Of a stretch of DNA of 8,366 nt, positions 1 through 6,125 are shown one piece after another (position 1 is the first letter of the stretch; each line of letters starts with the position of its first letter). The notes beneath the pieces are model-generated. The model was not told the DNA's origin, made no database searches, and saw nothing but the letters and a program-made list of their open reading frames with translations. The stretch is taken from the NCBI GenBank assembly GCA_026982835.1, contig JALSGI010000861.1, positions 1-8,366 on the forward strand, in the 5' to 3' direction. The position numbers were made by a program, and so were the translations under genes. This DNA is from Planctomycetota bacterium (lineage in GTDB: Bacteria > Planctomycetota > Planctomycetia > Pirellulales > S012-138).

Positions 1-126
1 TCTTACCCCTCAGCTTCCCATTTTCCCACAGATGTTTCCCAAATCTCCTCTTGACATCTCCCCCACCCCCTTCCAACGCGCAAAAGTTGAACTGGACCCG
101 CGGAGAGTCCCCAAGGGCATCTGGCG

Positions 127-154
127 TTGACACCTTCTCCCCACGGTCCAAAAT
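127..154 (+). promoter_or_regulatory. Candidate sigma70-type promoter for the 107-aa gene
   Basis: A perfect -35 hexamer TTGACA lies at 127-132. After 16 bases comes CAAAAT at 149-154, which matches the -10 consensus at four of six positions. It lies about 90 bases before the start codon at 246. A second TTGACA at 51-56 has no convincing -10 at the right distance. The call rests on consensus matching only, so transcription is inferred. Confidence 0.4.
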
Positions 155-245
155 AGACTCGCGCGCCGCGACTCCCTGGCGGCTGCGGGGTGGCCCTGCC
201 GCCGGAAGACGATTTCACCGCCATTGGGTTCCAAGGGGGTGGCTC

Positions 246-569
246 ATGCCGCTGTTTGAAGTGGAAACCAACCAGCACATCGTCATCACCTGGGCCGACA
301 GCCAAGAGGAAGCGTTGCAGATGGTCGCCGAGTCGTTTCCGAGCGACCAAGTGGTCCGTGTGACTCGCCGGCCGCGCAACGCCTGGGTCATTTCCAAGGC
401 CGCCCTGGGTATCACCGGCCAGGTGGACCCTTGCGCCACAGCCCGCGACTGCCTGGCCCAAGCCGCCGGGGACAAGGTGCAAGCCATTCGCCTCTACATG
501 CAGCGCACCGGGGCCGACCTGGAGAAGGCGCGCAAGGTGATCGAAACCAACATGGTGCTGGGCTGGTAG
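246..569 (+). CDS. Hypothetical 107-aa protein with an L7/L12-C-like tail
   Basis: This is a small, probably cytoplasmic protein with no signal peptide or membrane segment. I do not recognise a named family. The ATG at 246 is chosen because AAGGGGGT (233-240) sits five bases upstream; the open frame runs further upstream, but without a comparable SD. Residues 1-60 look like a small alpha/beta domain (start MPLFEVETNQHIVITWADS). Residues about 75-102 (KVQAIRLYMQRTGADLEKAR, then KVIE) resemble the helical face of the ribosomal L7/L12 C-terminal domain, whose pattern is K-x-Q-x-I-K...TG-x-x-L-x-x-A-K-x-x-V/I-E. Proteins with such tails occur outside ribosomes, but a binding role here is inference. 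There are two cysteines (in DPCATARDC). The gene appears monocistronic and converges on the next gene, with only seven bases between the stop codons. Coding status is well supported; function is unknown. Confidence 0.8.
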   Translation: MPLFEVETNQHIVITWADSQEEALQMVAESFPSDQVVRVTRRPRNAWVISKAALGITGQVDPCATARDCLAQAAGDKVQAIRLYMQRTGADLEKARKVIETNMVLGW

Positions 570-576
570 GCGGCGG

Positions 577-2820
577 CTACGGCTCCACCGGGTGTTCCAG
601 CTTCACGGTGGGCTTGCCCTGCGGGGAGGGCTGGAGCGTCAAGTGCCAGATGGCCTGCCCCACCTTGCACAGCCCCGTCTCTTTGTCCTGGCAGTAGTAC
701 CAGGTGACCCAAAGCTCCAGCCGCGTGGCGCCTTCCGCGGCCAGTTTCACCGGCACCTGGAACTGCGGCCGGGGCGGCTTGATCTGCTGCCAGGGGGAGT
801 CCGCTTCGGCCGTCTTGGCCGAGGCGGAGGTTTTGCGCACCAGGCGATACCGCAACGGAGTTCCCGGGTTGAGTTTCCACCCTGCGGGCAGGCGCAATGC
901 CACTTCCAGCGTAGCGGAGCCGTCTTGCGGGGCCACGGGCAGGGGCTTGGGGCGGTAGATCTTGGCTCCGGGCAGCGGGCGCAGCGGCTGGGGCTTGGGC
1001 CGAGGCGGCTCCGGCGGCCGCAGCCCTTGGATCCGCAACGTGCTGGTGCGGTAGCCGTTTTCCAGGTCGATCACGCGGATAAGGTGGTTGTTCGTATCGG
1101 CCACGTAGAGCTTGCCGGCGGCGGCACTCAGCCCGCCGGGTTCGTCGAACCGGGCCGGGGAGTCCGTGCGGCCATGCTCCCCGGTGCCGGCGATGGTACG
1201 GATGACCTTCTTTTGCAGGTCCAGCTCCTTGATCTTGCAGTTGTAGGTGTCGGCCACATAGAGCTTGCCCCGGTAGTAGGCCACGCCCAGGGGGTGTTGC
1301 AAGCGGGCCTTGTCCACCGCCCCATCCACGTCGCCGAAGGTGAACAGCCGCGCGTAGGGGAGCTTCGAGGTGCCCAGCACGGTCCACACCTCCTCCTGCT
1401 GGGTAAACGGCACCGCGCGGATGGAGCTGCCTTCGCTGTCGGCCACGTAGAGCCAGCGGCCGTCGGAGGCCAGCCCGCTTGGTTGGGCAAAGGAGCTGAA
1501 TCCCAGGGCATAGGGCTGCCGCGGCAGCAAGGGGCCATCGACGATGTCCTCGCGGCCATTTCCGGCCCAGGGGCCGATCTGACGCTCTTGCAGGTCCATC
1601 CGCCAGATCTGGTGCGGCCCGGCCATGGCGATGTAGAGATAGCCCTCGTGGACCCAAAGCGCCCACGGGCTGTTCAGCGGCGTGGTACGAGGCTTGCCCA
1701 CGTAGCGCTTAGGCAACTGAGGGCGGCCCAGCCGGTCGAAACGCAGTCCCGGCCAAGGGTTCATCGCCTGGCGACCCGTGCCGGCCACGGTGCTGACGCG
1801 GCGGGCCTTCAGGTCCACCTTGCGCAGCAGGTGGTTTTCGGTATCGGCCACGTAGAGCACCTCCCCGTGCAGGAACAGCCCCTGCGGGTGGTTGAACGTG
1901 GCCTGCTGGTAGGAGCCGTTGCGGCTGCCCACCTGGCCGGTGCCAATCACCTCCAGCAGCTCCCCTTCCAGCGAAGCAATCACGATGCGGTTGTGGTTGC
2001 TGTCGGCGATGAACAGCCGGCGGCTTTTCTCGTCGGCCAGCACCTTGCCGGGAAAACGCAGCGGGGTGGGCTTGAGCTTTTCCCGCTCCAGGCGGAAGTG
2101 CAGCGGCCGCAGGTCCAGCACCCCCTTGCGCTTGTAGTAGGGAATGGCCTTCTTGAAAAACTGGTCCAGCACCTCGAATGTGACCTCGCCACTGTCGCCG
2201 GCGATCAGGTAGCCCTCCGGGTCGATCACCCGCAGCGAGGGCCAGCTAGTGACCTGGTACCGCTGCCAGATGGCGTGGTTGGCGTCGTTGACCACCGGGT
2301 GCTCGATCTCGTAGCGAAGGATGGCCTCGCGGATGTTTTGCGAGTCCTTCTCCGTGTCGAATTTGGCCGAATGGACGCCGATGACGACGATCTCGTTGGG
2401 ATAGGCCCGCTCCAGCTTCTTCAGCTCCGGCAGGATGTGCATGCAGTTGATGCAGCAATAGGTCCAGAAGTCCAGCAGCACGAACTTGCCCCGCAGGTCG
2501 CGCAGCTCCAGCGGCCCGGCCGTGTTCAGCCACTCCACGCCCCCGGTCAGAGGCGGGGCTTTTACCCGCCGGGGAAAGGGGTGCTTTTCCGCTTCGCCGC
2601 GCCGTGGAGTCGGCGGTTGTTGGGCCACGCGAACAGGCTCCTGGTGCGATTCGGGGAGGGAGGTGCCGGGAGGCTCGGCCTGGTCGGCGGTTGCCGCAGA
2701 GGTGCCCCCCCGGGGCTCCGCGGCCAGCGAAGGCTCTTGCATCCGGGAGTTGCAGCCCAGGGCCAGCAAACACACCACCAGCAGCAAGACCCAGTCACGA
2801 CTTCGACTGTGAAACAGCAT
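577..2820 (-). CDS. NHLRC2-like lipoprotein: thioredoxin-like domain plus six-bladed NHL propeller
   Basis: This is a predicted exported lipoprotein of 747 aa. The ATG at 2820 is chosen because it directly precedes a signal peptide (RSRDW, then a VLLLVVCLLALG core) ending in a lipobox-like A-L-G-C with the lipidated Cys at 23. CTGGAG lies ten bases upstream. An earlier in-frame start (2946) would bury this signal. A Pro/Glu-rich linker (24-90) leads to a thioredoxin-like fold at about 95-230. It carries C122-C123-I-N-C126, so the CxxC is C123/C126, and a probable cis-Pro at P194 (TSWP). Residues 250-600 contain six NHL blades, marked by repeated ADS/ADT-N-H-x-I-R-type motifs near 273, 325, 400, 461, 524 and 575. 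After a Pro-rich linker (601-632), the C-terminal beta domain has two more cysteines (C710, C718; YYCQDKETGLC). The domain order and the CCINC motif match animal NHLRC2. A thiol-redox or thiol-scaffold role at the envelope is inference; the substrate is unknown. It is divergent from the gene at 3032. Confidence 0.9.
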   Translation of the reverse strand: MLFHSRSRDWVLLLVVCLLALGCNSRMQEPSLAAEPRGGTSAATADQAEPPGTSLPESHQEPVRVAQQPPTPRRGEAEKHPFPRRVKAPPLTGGVEWLNTAGPLELRDLRGKFVLLDFWTYCCINCMHILPELKKLERAYPNEIVVIGVHSAKFDTEKDSQNIREAILRYEIEHPVVNDANHAIWQRYQVTSWPSLRVIDPEGYLIAGDSGEVTFEVLDQFFKKAIPYYKRKGVLDLRPLHFRLEREKLKPTPLRFPGKVLADEKSRRLFIADSNHNRIVIASLEGELLEVIGTGQVGSRNGSYQQATFNHPQGLFLHGEVLYVADTENHLLRKVDLKARRVSTVAGTGRQAMNPWPGLRFDRLGRPQLPKRYVGKPRTTPLNSPWALWVHEGYLYIAMAGPHQIWRMDLQERQIGPWAGNGREDIVDGPLLPRQPYALGFSSFAQPSGLASDGRWLYVADSEGSSIRAVPFTQQEEVWTVLGTSKLPYARLFTFGDVDGAVDKARLQHPLGVAYYRGKLYVADTYNCKIKELDLQKKVIRTIAGTGEHGRTDSPARFDEPGGLSAAAGKLYVADTNNHLIRVIDLENGYRTSTLRIQGLRPPEPPRPKPQPLRPLPGAKIYRPKPLPVAPQDGSATLEVALRLPAGWKLNPGTPLRYRLVRKTSASAKTAEADSPWQQIKPPRPQFQVPVKLAAEGATRLELWVTWYYCQDKETGLCKVGQAIWHLTLQPSPQGKPTVKLEHPVEP

Positions 2821-2909
2821 GGGCGTGTTTCTCCAGGGTGGTCGGTTCTCCCGGGGCCGATCAAGCAACGCACGGCACGCTCTGCCGCACCGGGGAGCTC
2901 GGCCGGCGT

Positions 2910-2939
2910 TTGGGCTTCGCGGCCCGGGCCGGTTATAGT
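2910..2939 (+). promoter_or_regulatory. Candidate promoter for the ornithine cyclodeaminase-like gene
   Basis: TATAGT (2934-2939) matches the -10 consensus at five of six positions and stands out in very G+C-rich DNA. A weak -35, TTGGGC (2910-2915), lies 18 bases upstream. Transcription would start near 2947, leaving a leader of about 85 bases. That would make the in-frame ATG at 2948 unlikely as a start and agrees with the SD-supported start at 3032. The same 211-bp gap must also drive the divergent lipoprotein gene, for which I see no clear promoter. Confidence 0.4.
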
Positions 2940-3015
2940 ATGACAAAATGAGGCTCTTCGTGCATTACGGGTTTGACCCCCGCGGAGGTTCGGTTACCCC
3001 CCGGCCGGGTCTTCC

Positions 3016-3023
3016 AGGGAGGG
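3016..3023 (+). promoter_or_regulatory. Ribosome binding site that fixes the start at 3032
   Basis: AGGGAGGG lies eight bases before the ATG at 3032. No comparable SD precedes the upstream in-frame ATG at 2948, whose extra 28 residues are Arg/Pro/Gly-rich and do not look like the family's N-terminus. Confidence 0.8.
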
Positions 3024-3031
3024 AAAAACCG

Positions 3032-4288
3032 ATGGCCGCAGAACGTGCGGAAACGCTGGTCGAGGATGTGGAACTCTCCGGCCACATCATCGACAGTCTC
3101 ATCCTGCCCAAGGTGTTGGACCTGATTACCGCCCACGGCGGCACCTTCGAGCTGAAGCAGGTTACCATCGGCCACCACCGCACCGATCCCAGCTACGCCC
3201 TGATCCAGGTACAGGCCGAGAGCGAAGAACAACTGCGGCAGATTTTGCACCAGATCTACGACCACGGGGCGGTGCCCGTGGCGGCCACCGACTGCCGCCT
3301 GGTGGAAGCCGACTGTGCCGGGGCATTTCCCGAAGGGTTCTACAGCACCACCAACCAGCGGACCGAGGTGCGCGTGGGCGGGCAGTGGCTCCCTGTGGAA
3401 GACCAGGAAATGGACTGCGGCATTTGCGTCGATCCGCAAGAGCCTCGGGCCTGGTGCCTGCCGATGATCGACGTGAAGCCGGGGGACCGGATCGTGGTGG
3501 GGCATGCGGGGGTGCGGGTGTTTCCGCAGCAGCGGCGGCAGCAGGACGGCTCGCTGTTTGAGTTCATGAGCTCTTCGGTCTCCACCGAAAAACCCAAGGG
3601 CGTAGCCACGCGGCAGATTGCCCAGGCCATGCACGCCTGCCGCCGCCAGGGCGAGCCGGTGGTGCTGGTGGCCGGACCGGCGGTGATCCACACCGGCAGC
3701 GCCGAGCATGTGTGCCAGCTCATCCGCCGAGGCTACGTGCAAAAGATTTTCGCCGGCAACGCCCTGGCCGCCCACGACATCGAGCAGGCCCTCTACGGCA
3801 CCAGCCTGGGCGTGCGCCTGGACCGGGGCGAGGTGGTCGAGCATGGGCACGAGCACCACCTGCGGGCCATCAACACGATTCGCCGCCAGGGGGGGATCGC
3901 CCAGGCGGTCCAGCGGGGAGTGCTCACCCGCGGCATCTGCTACCACTGCCATCGCCACGGTGTGAAGCTGGTACTGGCCGGCAGCATCCGCGACGACGGC
4001 CCGCTGCCGGAAGTGATCACCGACGCCGTGGAGGCCCAGCGGGTGATGCGCCGGGAGCTGAAAGACATCGGCTTTTGTCTCATGCTGGCCACCACGCTGC
4101 ACTCCATTGCGGTGGGCAACCTGCTGCCGGCCTGGGTGCCGGTGGCCTGCGTGGACATCAACCCTTCGACCGTGATCAAGCTGATGGACCGCGGCTCGTT
4201 CCAGACCACCGGGGTGGTGACCGACGTGGAGCCGTTTTTGCGGGCGTTGTTGCAGGAGCTCCAGCGGCTGGAGGGGGCCGAGGGCTAG
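3032..4288 (+). CDS. TIGR00300 / AgrE-ArgZ-type ornithine cyclodeaminase domain protein
   Basis: This is a 418-aa cytoplasmic protein of the TIGR00300 (LOR/SDH-like) family. Members characterised in methanogens and as the C-terminal part of cyanobacterial AgrE/ArgZ convert ornithine to proline and ammonia with bound NAD. The N-terminal part (about 8-105) begins VEDVELSGHIIDSLILPKVL and contains the family's G-G-x-F-E-L and D-P-S-Y-A stretches. The conserved G-F-Y-S-T-T-N segment follows at 102-108, then the EMDCGI region (126-131). The C-terminal half has Rossmann-like glycine-rich segments: VVLVAGPAVIHTGS (210-223), GNALAAHDIEQALYGTSLG (242-260), LVLAGSIRDDGPLPEV (313-328) and a late VGNLLPAWVPVACVDINPST (361-380). 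The N-terminal arginine-dihydrolase domain of AgrE/ArgZ is absent, so arginine would not be an expected direct substrate. No arginine or proline genes flank it. Family membership is firm; the reaction is transferred from relatives and could differ. Confidence 0.9.
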   Translation: MAAERAETLVEDVELSGHIIDSLILPKVLDLITAHGGTFELKQVTIGHHRTDPSYALIQVQAESEEQLRQILHQIYDHGAVPVAATDCRLVEADCAGAFPEGFYSTTNQRTEVRVGGQWLPVEDQEMDCGICVDPQEPRAWCLPMIDVKPGDRIVVGHAGVRVFPQQRRQQDGSLFEFMSSSVSTEKPKGVATRQIAQAMHACRRQGEPVVLVAGPAVIHTGSAEHVCQLIRRGYVQKIFAGNALAAHDIEQALYGTSLGVRLDRGEVVEHGHEHHLRAINTIRRQGGIAQAVQRGVLTRGICYHCHRHGVKLVLAGSIRDDGPLPEVITDAVEAQRVMRRELKDIGFCLMLATTLHSIAVGNLLPAWVPVACVDINPSTVIKLMDRGSFQTTGVVTDVEPFLRALLQELQRLEGAEG

Positions 4289-4401
4289 GGAGCACTGCGG
4301 CCTGGTTGTCGGCGGGACTGCTTCCCGAGAGTGGTGGCAGATTGCCTTTCTTGGTTCCGCAGAAACGGGTGACATCCTGGTCCGGATGGATAGGAGTCCA
4401 A

Positions 4402-4434
4402 GAGCCGGAAACTCCCGGATCACGCTCGTTTTTT
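4402..4434 (+). terminator. Weak candidate terminator after the cyclodeaminase-like gene
   Basis: GAGC (4402-4405) can pair with GCTC (4424-4427), with a short inner CGG/CCG pairing. One base later comes a run of six T (4429-4434). The T-run is the best one downstream of the stop at 4288, but the stem is short and interrupted, and it lies more than 100 bases after the stop. Confidence 0.25.
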
Positions 4435-4467
4435 CCTGTCGTCCTTTCCAGATGCAAGTGGGCCTGC

Positions 4468-4499
4468 GAGAAATTTTCTTGCCCTCCGCAAGATTTCTC
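4468..4499. repeat. Bulged inverted repeat (hairpin)
   Basis: GAGAAAT (4468-4474) pairs with ATTTCTC (4493-4499). After a TTT bulge, CTTGC (4478-4482) pairs with GCAAG (4488-4492) around a CCTCC loop. Twelve base pairs in total make chance unlikely in this short gap. There is no T-run on either side, so it is not a standard intrinsic terminator. Confidence 0.55.
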
Positions 4500-4522
4500 C
4501 GACACAATGGGATGGAGGCCTG

Positions 4523-4640
4523 AGGGCTTGGAGGGATAGAGATTTGGGGGATGGGGTGTGAAAGCGGAAAGCCGATAGGTATGCATAAGCACAAACAGGC
4601 CACCCCCCAAGCCCCCACCACCTCCACGCCCCCAAGCCCT
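4523..4640. repeat. Long imperfect inverted repeat upstream of the 95-aa gene
   Basis: The ends match exactly: AGGGCTTGG at 4523-4531 and CCAAGCCCT at 4632-4640. The inner ends also match: GGGGTG at 4553-4558 and CACCCC at 4601-4606. Between them the arms (about 36 and 40 bases) align imperfectly through G-rich and C-rich runs, with a central segment of about 42 bases. The right arm also holds an 11-base direct repeat, CCCCCAAGCCC, at 4604-4614 and 4629-4639. It could be a leader structure, a remnant of a small inverted-repeat element, or a by-product of biased runs. Confidence 0.5.
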
Positions 4641-4655
4641 TGTACTGTTTAGCAC

Positions 4656-4661
4656 AGGAGG
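4656..4661 (+). promoter_or_regulatory. Consensus ribosome binding site of the 95-aa gene
   Basis: AGGAGG lies seven bases before the ATG at 4669. This full consensus SD is the main reason to accept the short downstream frame as a gene. Confidence 0.75.
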
Positions 4662-4668
4662 CCCGAGT

Positions 4669-4956
4669 ATGTGGTGGCCGTTCGAGCGAAAGCGTGAAGA
4701 AGAGAAAGGGGAGCGGGTGATGTATCTTGTGCTCCCGGATGACCCATCGGTGACGATAGATAACTACCAGGCCACTTCGGCCTGGTTTATTGATCCGAAC
4801 AGCGGTGCCGAAGGACACACATTTTACGAACGACCAACATCTTTTCCACCCGATACGCCCTGGATTCGAGAAGCCGAGGCCGAGAAAATCCAACAGCGTT
4901 TTGCCATCCAGCCACAGCAGCTTCCACGATCTAGCGAACAAGCCCTCGTTTCCTGA
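4669..4956 (+). CDS. Orphan hypothetical protein, 95 aa
   Basis: I do not recognise this protein. The ATG at 4669 has a perfect AGGAGG SD. The first 16 residues are strongly charged (MWWPFERKREEEKGER). They are followed by a hydrophobic strand (VMYLVLP), an acidic and aromatic middle (DNYQATSAWFIDPNSGAEGH), a Pro-rich loop, and a probable helix at 66-78 (IREAEAEKIQQRF). There are no cysteines, membrane segment or signal peptide, so it is probably cytoplasmic. Codons often end in A or T, unlike the flanking large genes, which suggests a different history or low expression. Its 3' end overlaps the convergent metallopeptidase-like gene by 26 bases, so the two could interfere by antisense transcription. 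It is probably a real gene, because of the SD and the ordinary amino-acid composition. Confidence 0.6.
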   Translation: MWWPFERKREEEKGERVMYLVLPDDPSVTIDNYQATSAWFIDPNSGAEGHTFYERPTSFPPDTPWIREAEAEKIQQRFAIQPQQLPRSSEQALVS

Positions 4957-5642
4957 AAAACGAGTAGAGTTCCGGCGTTTGCGCTTTTGCCGTCTCGGGA
5001 TGGAACCAGCACCACGCCAGGGCGTGGGCAAACGCTTCTCGCTGGAACGTTTCAGGTGCCGGTTTCCCTGGGTCTTCCCACGAGGAACGCAGCGCCAGGT
5101 TTTTTTCTCGCCGTGACAGTTGGAGCCATTCTTGCGTTTTGGTGATTCGTCGTCTGCTCACGGGGTCGTAATCCACCATGTGCGCCAGTTCGTGCAGGTG
5201 GACAAACCGCAGGTCCCTCCCCCCGCTCCCGTCCAAAACCAAAAAGCTAAGCGGTGATCCTTCGATATCTTTTTCCTTTTTCATAATGAACAAATGCTGT
5301 TGGTGGAGTTGTCTTGTAACCAAAGGATTTCCAAAGCTTCGCCACCCCTCCCAAATCCGGAGCCACCACCAGCGCGGTGTGGTGTCGGGCCAGAAGGCGC
5401 TTGGCCTCCGGAGGCAAAGGGCGAACGTAGCGGATGAGCGTTTGCTGAAACGCCTCCGCGTAGGCCCGAACCTGTTTGCCTCGGGTACCCATGAACGTGT
5501 CCCGCACCCAGTCCCAAAGACAGCGGAACGCTCCGCGTTCCCAGCCTGCCAGTTGCTGCGCAATTTTCTCCAGGCCTTGCACCCACTGGTCGGGTTTTTC
5601 GGGGCTGGCGGGGTTGAGCAGATACCAACGGCCACGTGGCAA
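4931..5642 (-). pseudogene. HExxH metallopeptidase-like protein, frameshifted
   Basis: Two frames join to give one protein-like sequence. The first starts at a TTG (5642-5640) with GGGAGG eight bases upstream and reads 131 codons to a TAG at 5249-5247. The second continues from about 5270 to a stop at 4931. Removing one A from the A5 run at 5274-5270 (or the one at 5281-5277) gives a 236-aa product. It reads ...FVHYEKGK-DIEGSPLSFLVLDG..., with a zincin motif H150-E-L-A-H154, D157, and a later REAFAHALAW with E202, a plausible third zinc ligand as in gluzincins. The N-terminal part (WYLLNPASPEKPDQW...) is not recognised. No signal peptide is visible. The second half, which holds the whole zinc site, has no good start of its own, so without recoding or a read error the gene is broken. 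The EAF segment after HExxH loosely recalls lethal-factor-like zincins; that is inference. Confidence 0.65.
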
Positions 5643-5650
5643 ACCTTCAA

Positions 5651-5656
5651 CCTCCC
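5651..5656 (-). promoter_or_regulatory. Ribosome binding site supporting the TTG start at 5642
   Basis: On the - strand GGGAGG lies eight bases before TTG (5642-5640). An in-frame TGA at 5663-5661 closes the frame just upstream. The alternative ATG at 5698 is in another frame and has no SD. Confidence 0.5.
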
Positions 5657-5947
5657 GTCCTCAATCCGAAGGGGCCCCACTCGGACGCTCACCAGCATAT
5701 CGCACGGATGCATCCGGGGGGAGCCGGACCAGGGGCCGCAACTACCGTGGGCTCTCACACCAGCGGGAGTTCCAACCAGGCGGACCAGTTCTCTACCTCT
5801 CCGATCCCGTCGAGAAAGTTGCATGCGAGTGTGGGTGGGAAGTGTTGTAGCGGATGATCTTCCGGAGCGTGTTTGGGCGGGGTTCGGCCAGGTTGGAGTT
5901 CAATCGGCGTTTGTCCTTGCGGTGCCTGTCCGGCATGTCATTTGATC

Positions 5948-5976
5948 TTGTCCCGCTTCGCGGCGGGGGATAGGAT
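5948..5976 (+). promoter_or_regulatory. Candidate promoter for the S41 protease gene
   Basis: TTGTCC (5948-5953) and TAGGAT (5971-5976) are separated by 17 bases, and each matches the sigma70 consensus at four of six positions. The pair lies upstream of the 5991-6011 hairpin, which would therefore sit in the leader of about 140 bases. The match is modest and chance is possible. Confidence 0.3.
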
Positions 5977-5990
5977 TGTTCGTGGAGTTT

Positions 5991-6011
5991 GGCGGCGCGG
6001 TGCGCGCCGCC
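5991..6011. repeat. Perfect 9-bp GC-only hairpin
   Basis: GGCGGCGCG (5991-5999) is the exact reverse complement of CGCGCCGCC (6003-6011) around a three-base GTG loop. No T-run follows on either strand, so it does not look like a simple intrinsic terminator. It could be a leader structure of the protease gene or a dispersed palindromic element. Confidence 0.7.
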
Positions 6012-6125
6012 GGATTGCTCTGAAGTGAGTAGGTTGGCGGGGGACCACCCCGCGGGTGTACCCGTTCCGGCTTGCCGTGTCTCAAGTGTGTCTTTTCCCG
6101 GGCAAGTCATAGAAGGAATCCGCCC

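Larger units (their letters stand above)
4289..4668. other. 380-bp non-coding stretch with several inverted repeats
   Basis: No convincing gene lies here: the open frames on either strand have low-complexity translations and no SD. The stretch is visibly less G+C-rich than the flanks up to about 4520. It then carries G-rich runs on the + strand, followed about 50 bases later by matching C-rich runs. It contains a weak terminator-like element (4402-4434), a bulged hairpin (4468-4499), and a long imperfect inverted repeat (4523-4640) ending just before the SD of the next gene. Confidence 0.6.
5643..6125. other. 483-bp stretch without an intact gene
   Basis: This stretch separates the - strand metallopeptidase-like gene from the + strand protease gene. 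On the - strand one open frame without a start codon (5937-5758) ends in protein-like sequence (FLDGIGEVENWSAW...). In another frame an ATG at 5698 opens MLVSVRVGPLRIEDGR; these may be remains of a longer upstream reading frame. The rest holds a strong hairpin (5991-6011), a smaller GCGGGG/CCCCGC hairpin (6037-6053) and a candidate promoter. Confidence 0.5.

Noticed and set aside
494..1666. 390-codon - strand frame overlapping the lipoprotein gene in another frame
   Set aside because: The Ala/Arg/Pro-rich composition, lack of motifs and same-strand overlap with a supported gene mark it as a shadow.
592..2943. 783-codon open frame on the + strand opposite the NHL lipoprotein gene
   Set aside because: It is antisense to a clearly recognisable protein. 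Its translation is rich in His, Gly, Pro and Arg without domains, as expected from a G+C-rich shadow frame.
2948..3031. 28-residue N-terminal extension of the cyclodeaminase-like protein
   Set aside because: The ATG at 2948 lacks an SD and coincides with the likely transcription start, and the extension does not resemble the family's N-terminus.
2933..4627. 564-codon - strand frame opposite the cyclodeaminase-like gene
   Set aside because: It mirrors the coding pattern of the + strand gene, has a His/Gly-rich translation, and shows no SD or domain.
4604..4639. Repeated CCCCCAAGCCC considered as the start of a CRISPR or tandem array
   Set aside because: There are only two copies, 25 bases apart, inside a generally C-rich tract, with no third unit or spacer pattern.
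4420..5031. 203-codon - strand frame across the 95-aa gene
   Set aside because: It overlaps the spacer and is opposite a gene with a consensus SD; its translation is Trp/Arg/Ser-rich without motifs.
5793..5936. 47-codon - strand frame starting MPDRHRKDKRRLNS
   Set aside because: There is no convincing SD, the composition is His/Ser/Arg-heavy, and it competes with another open frame that looks more protein-like at its end. It is not enough for a gene call.
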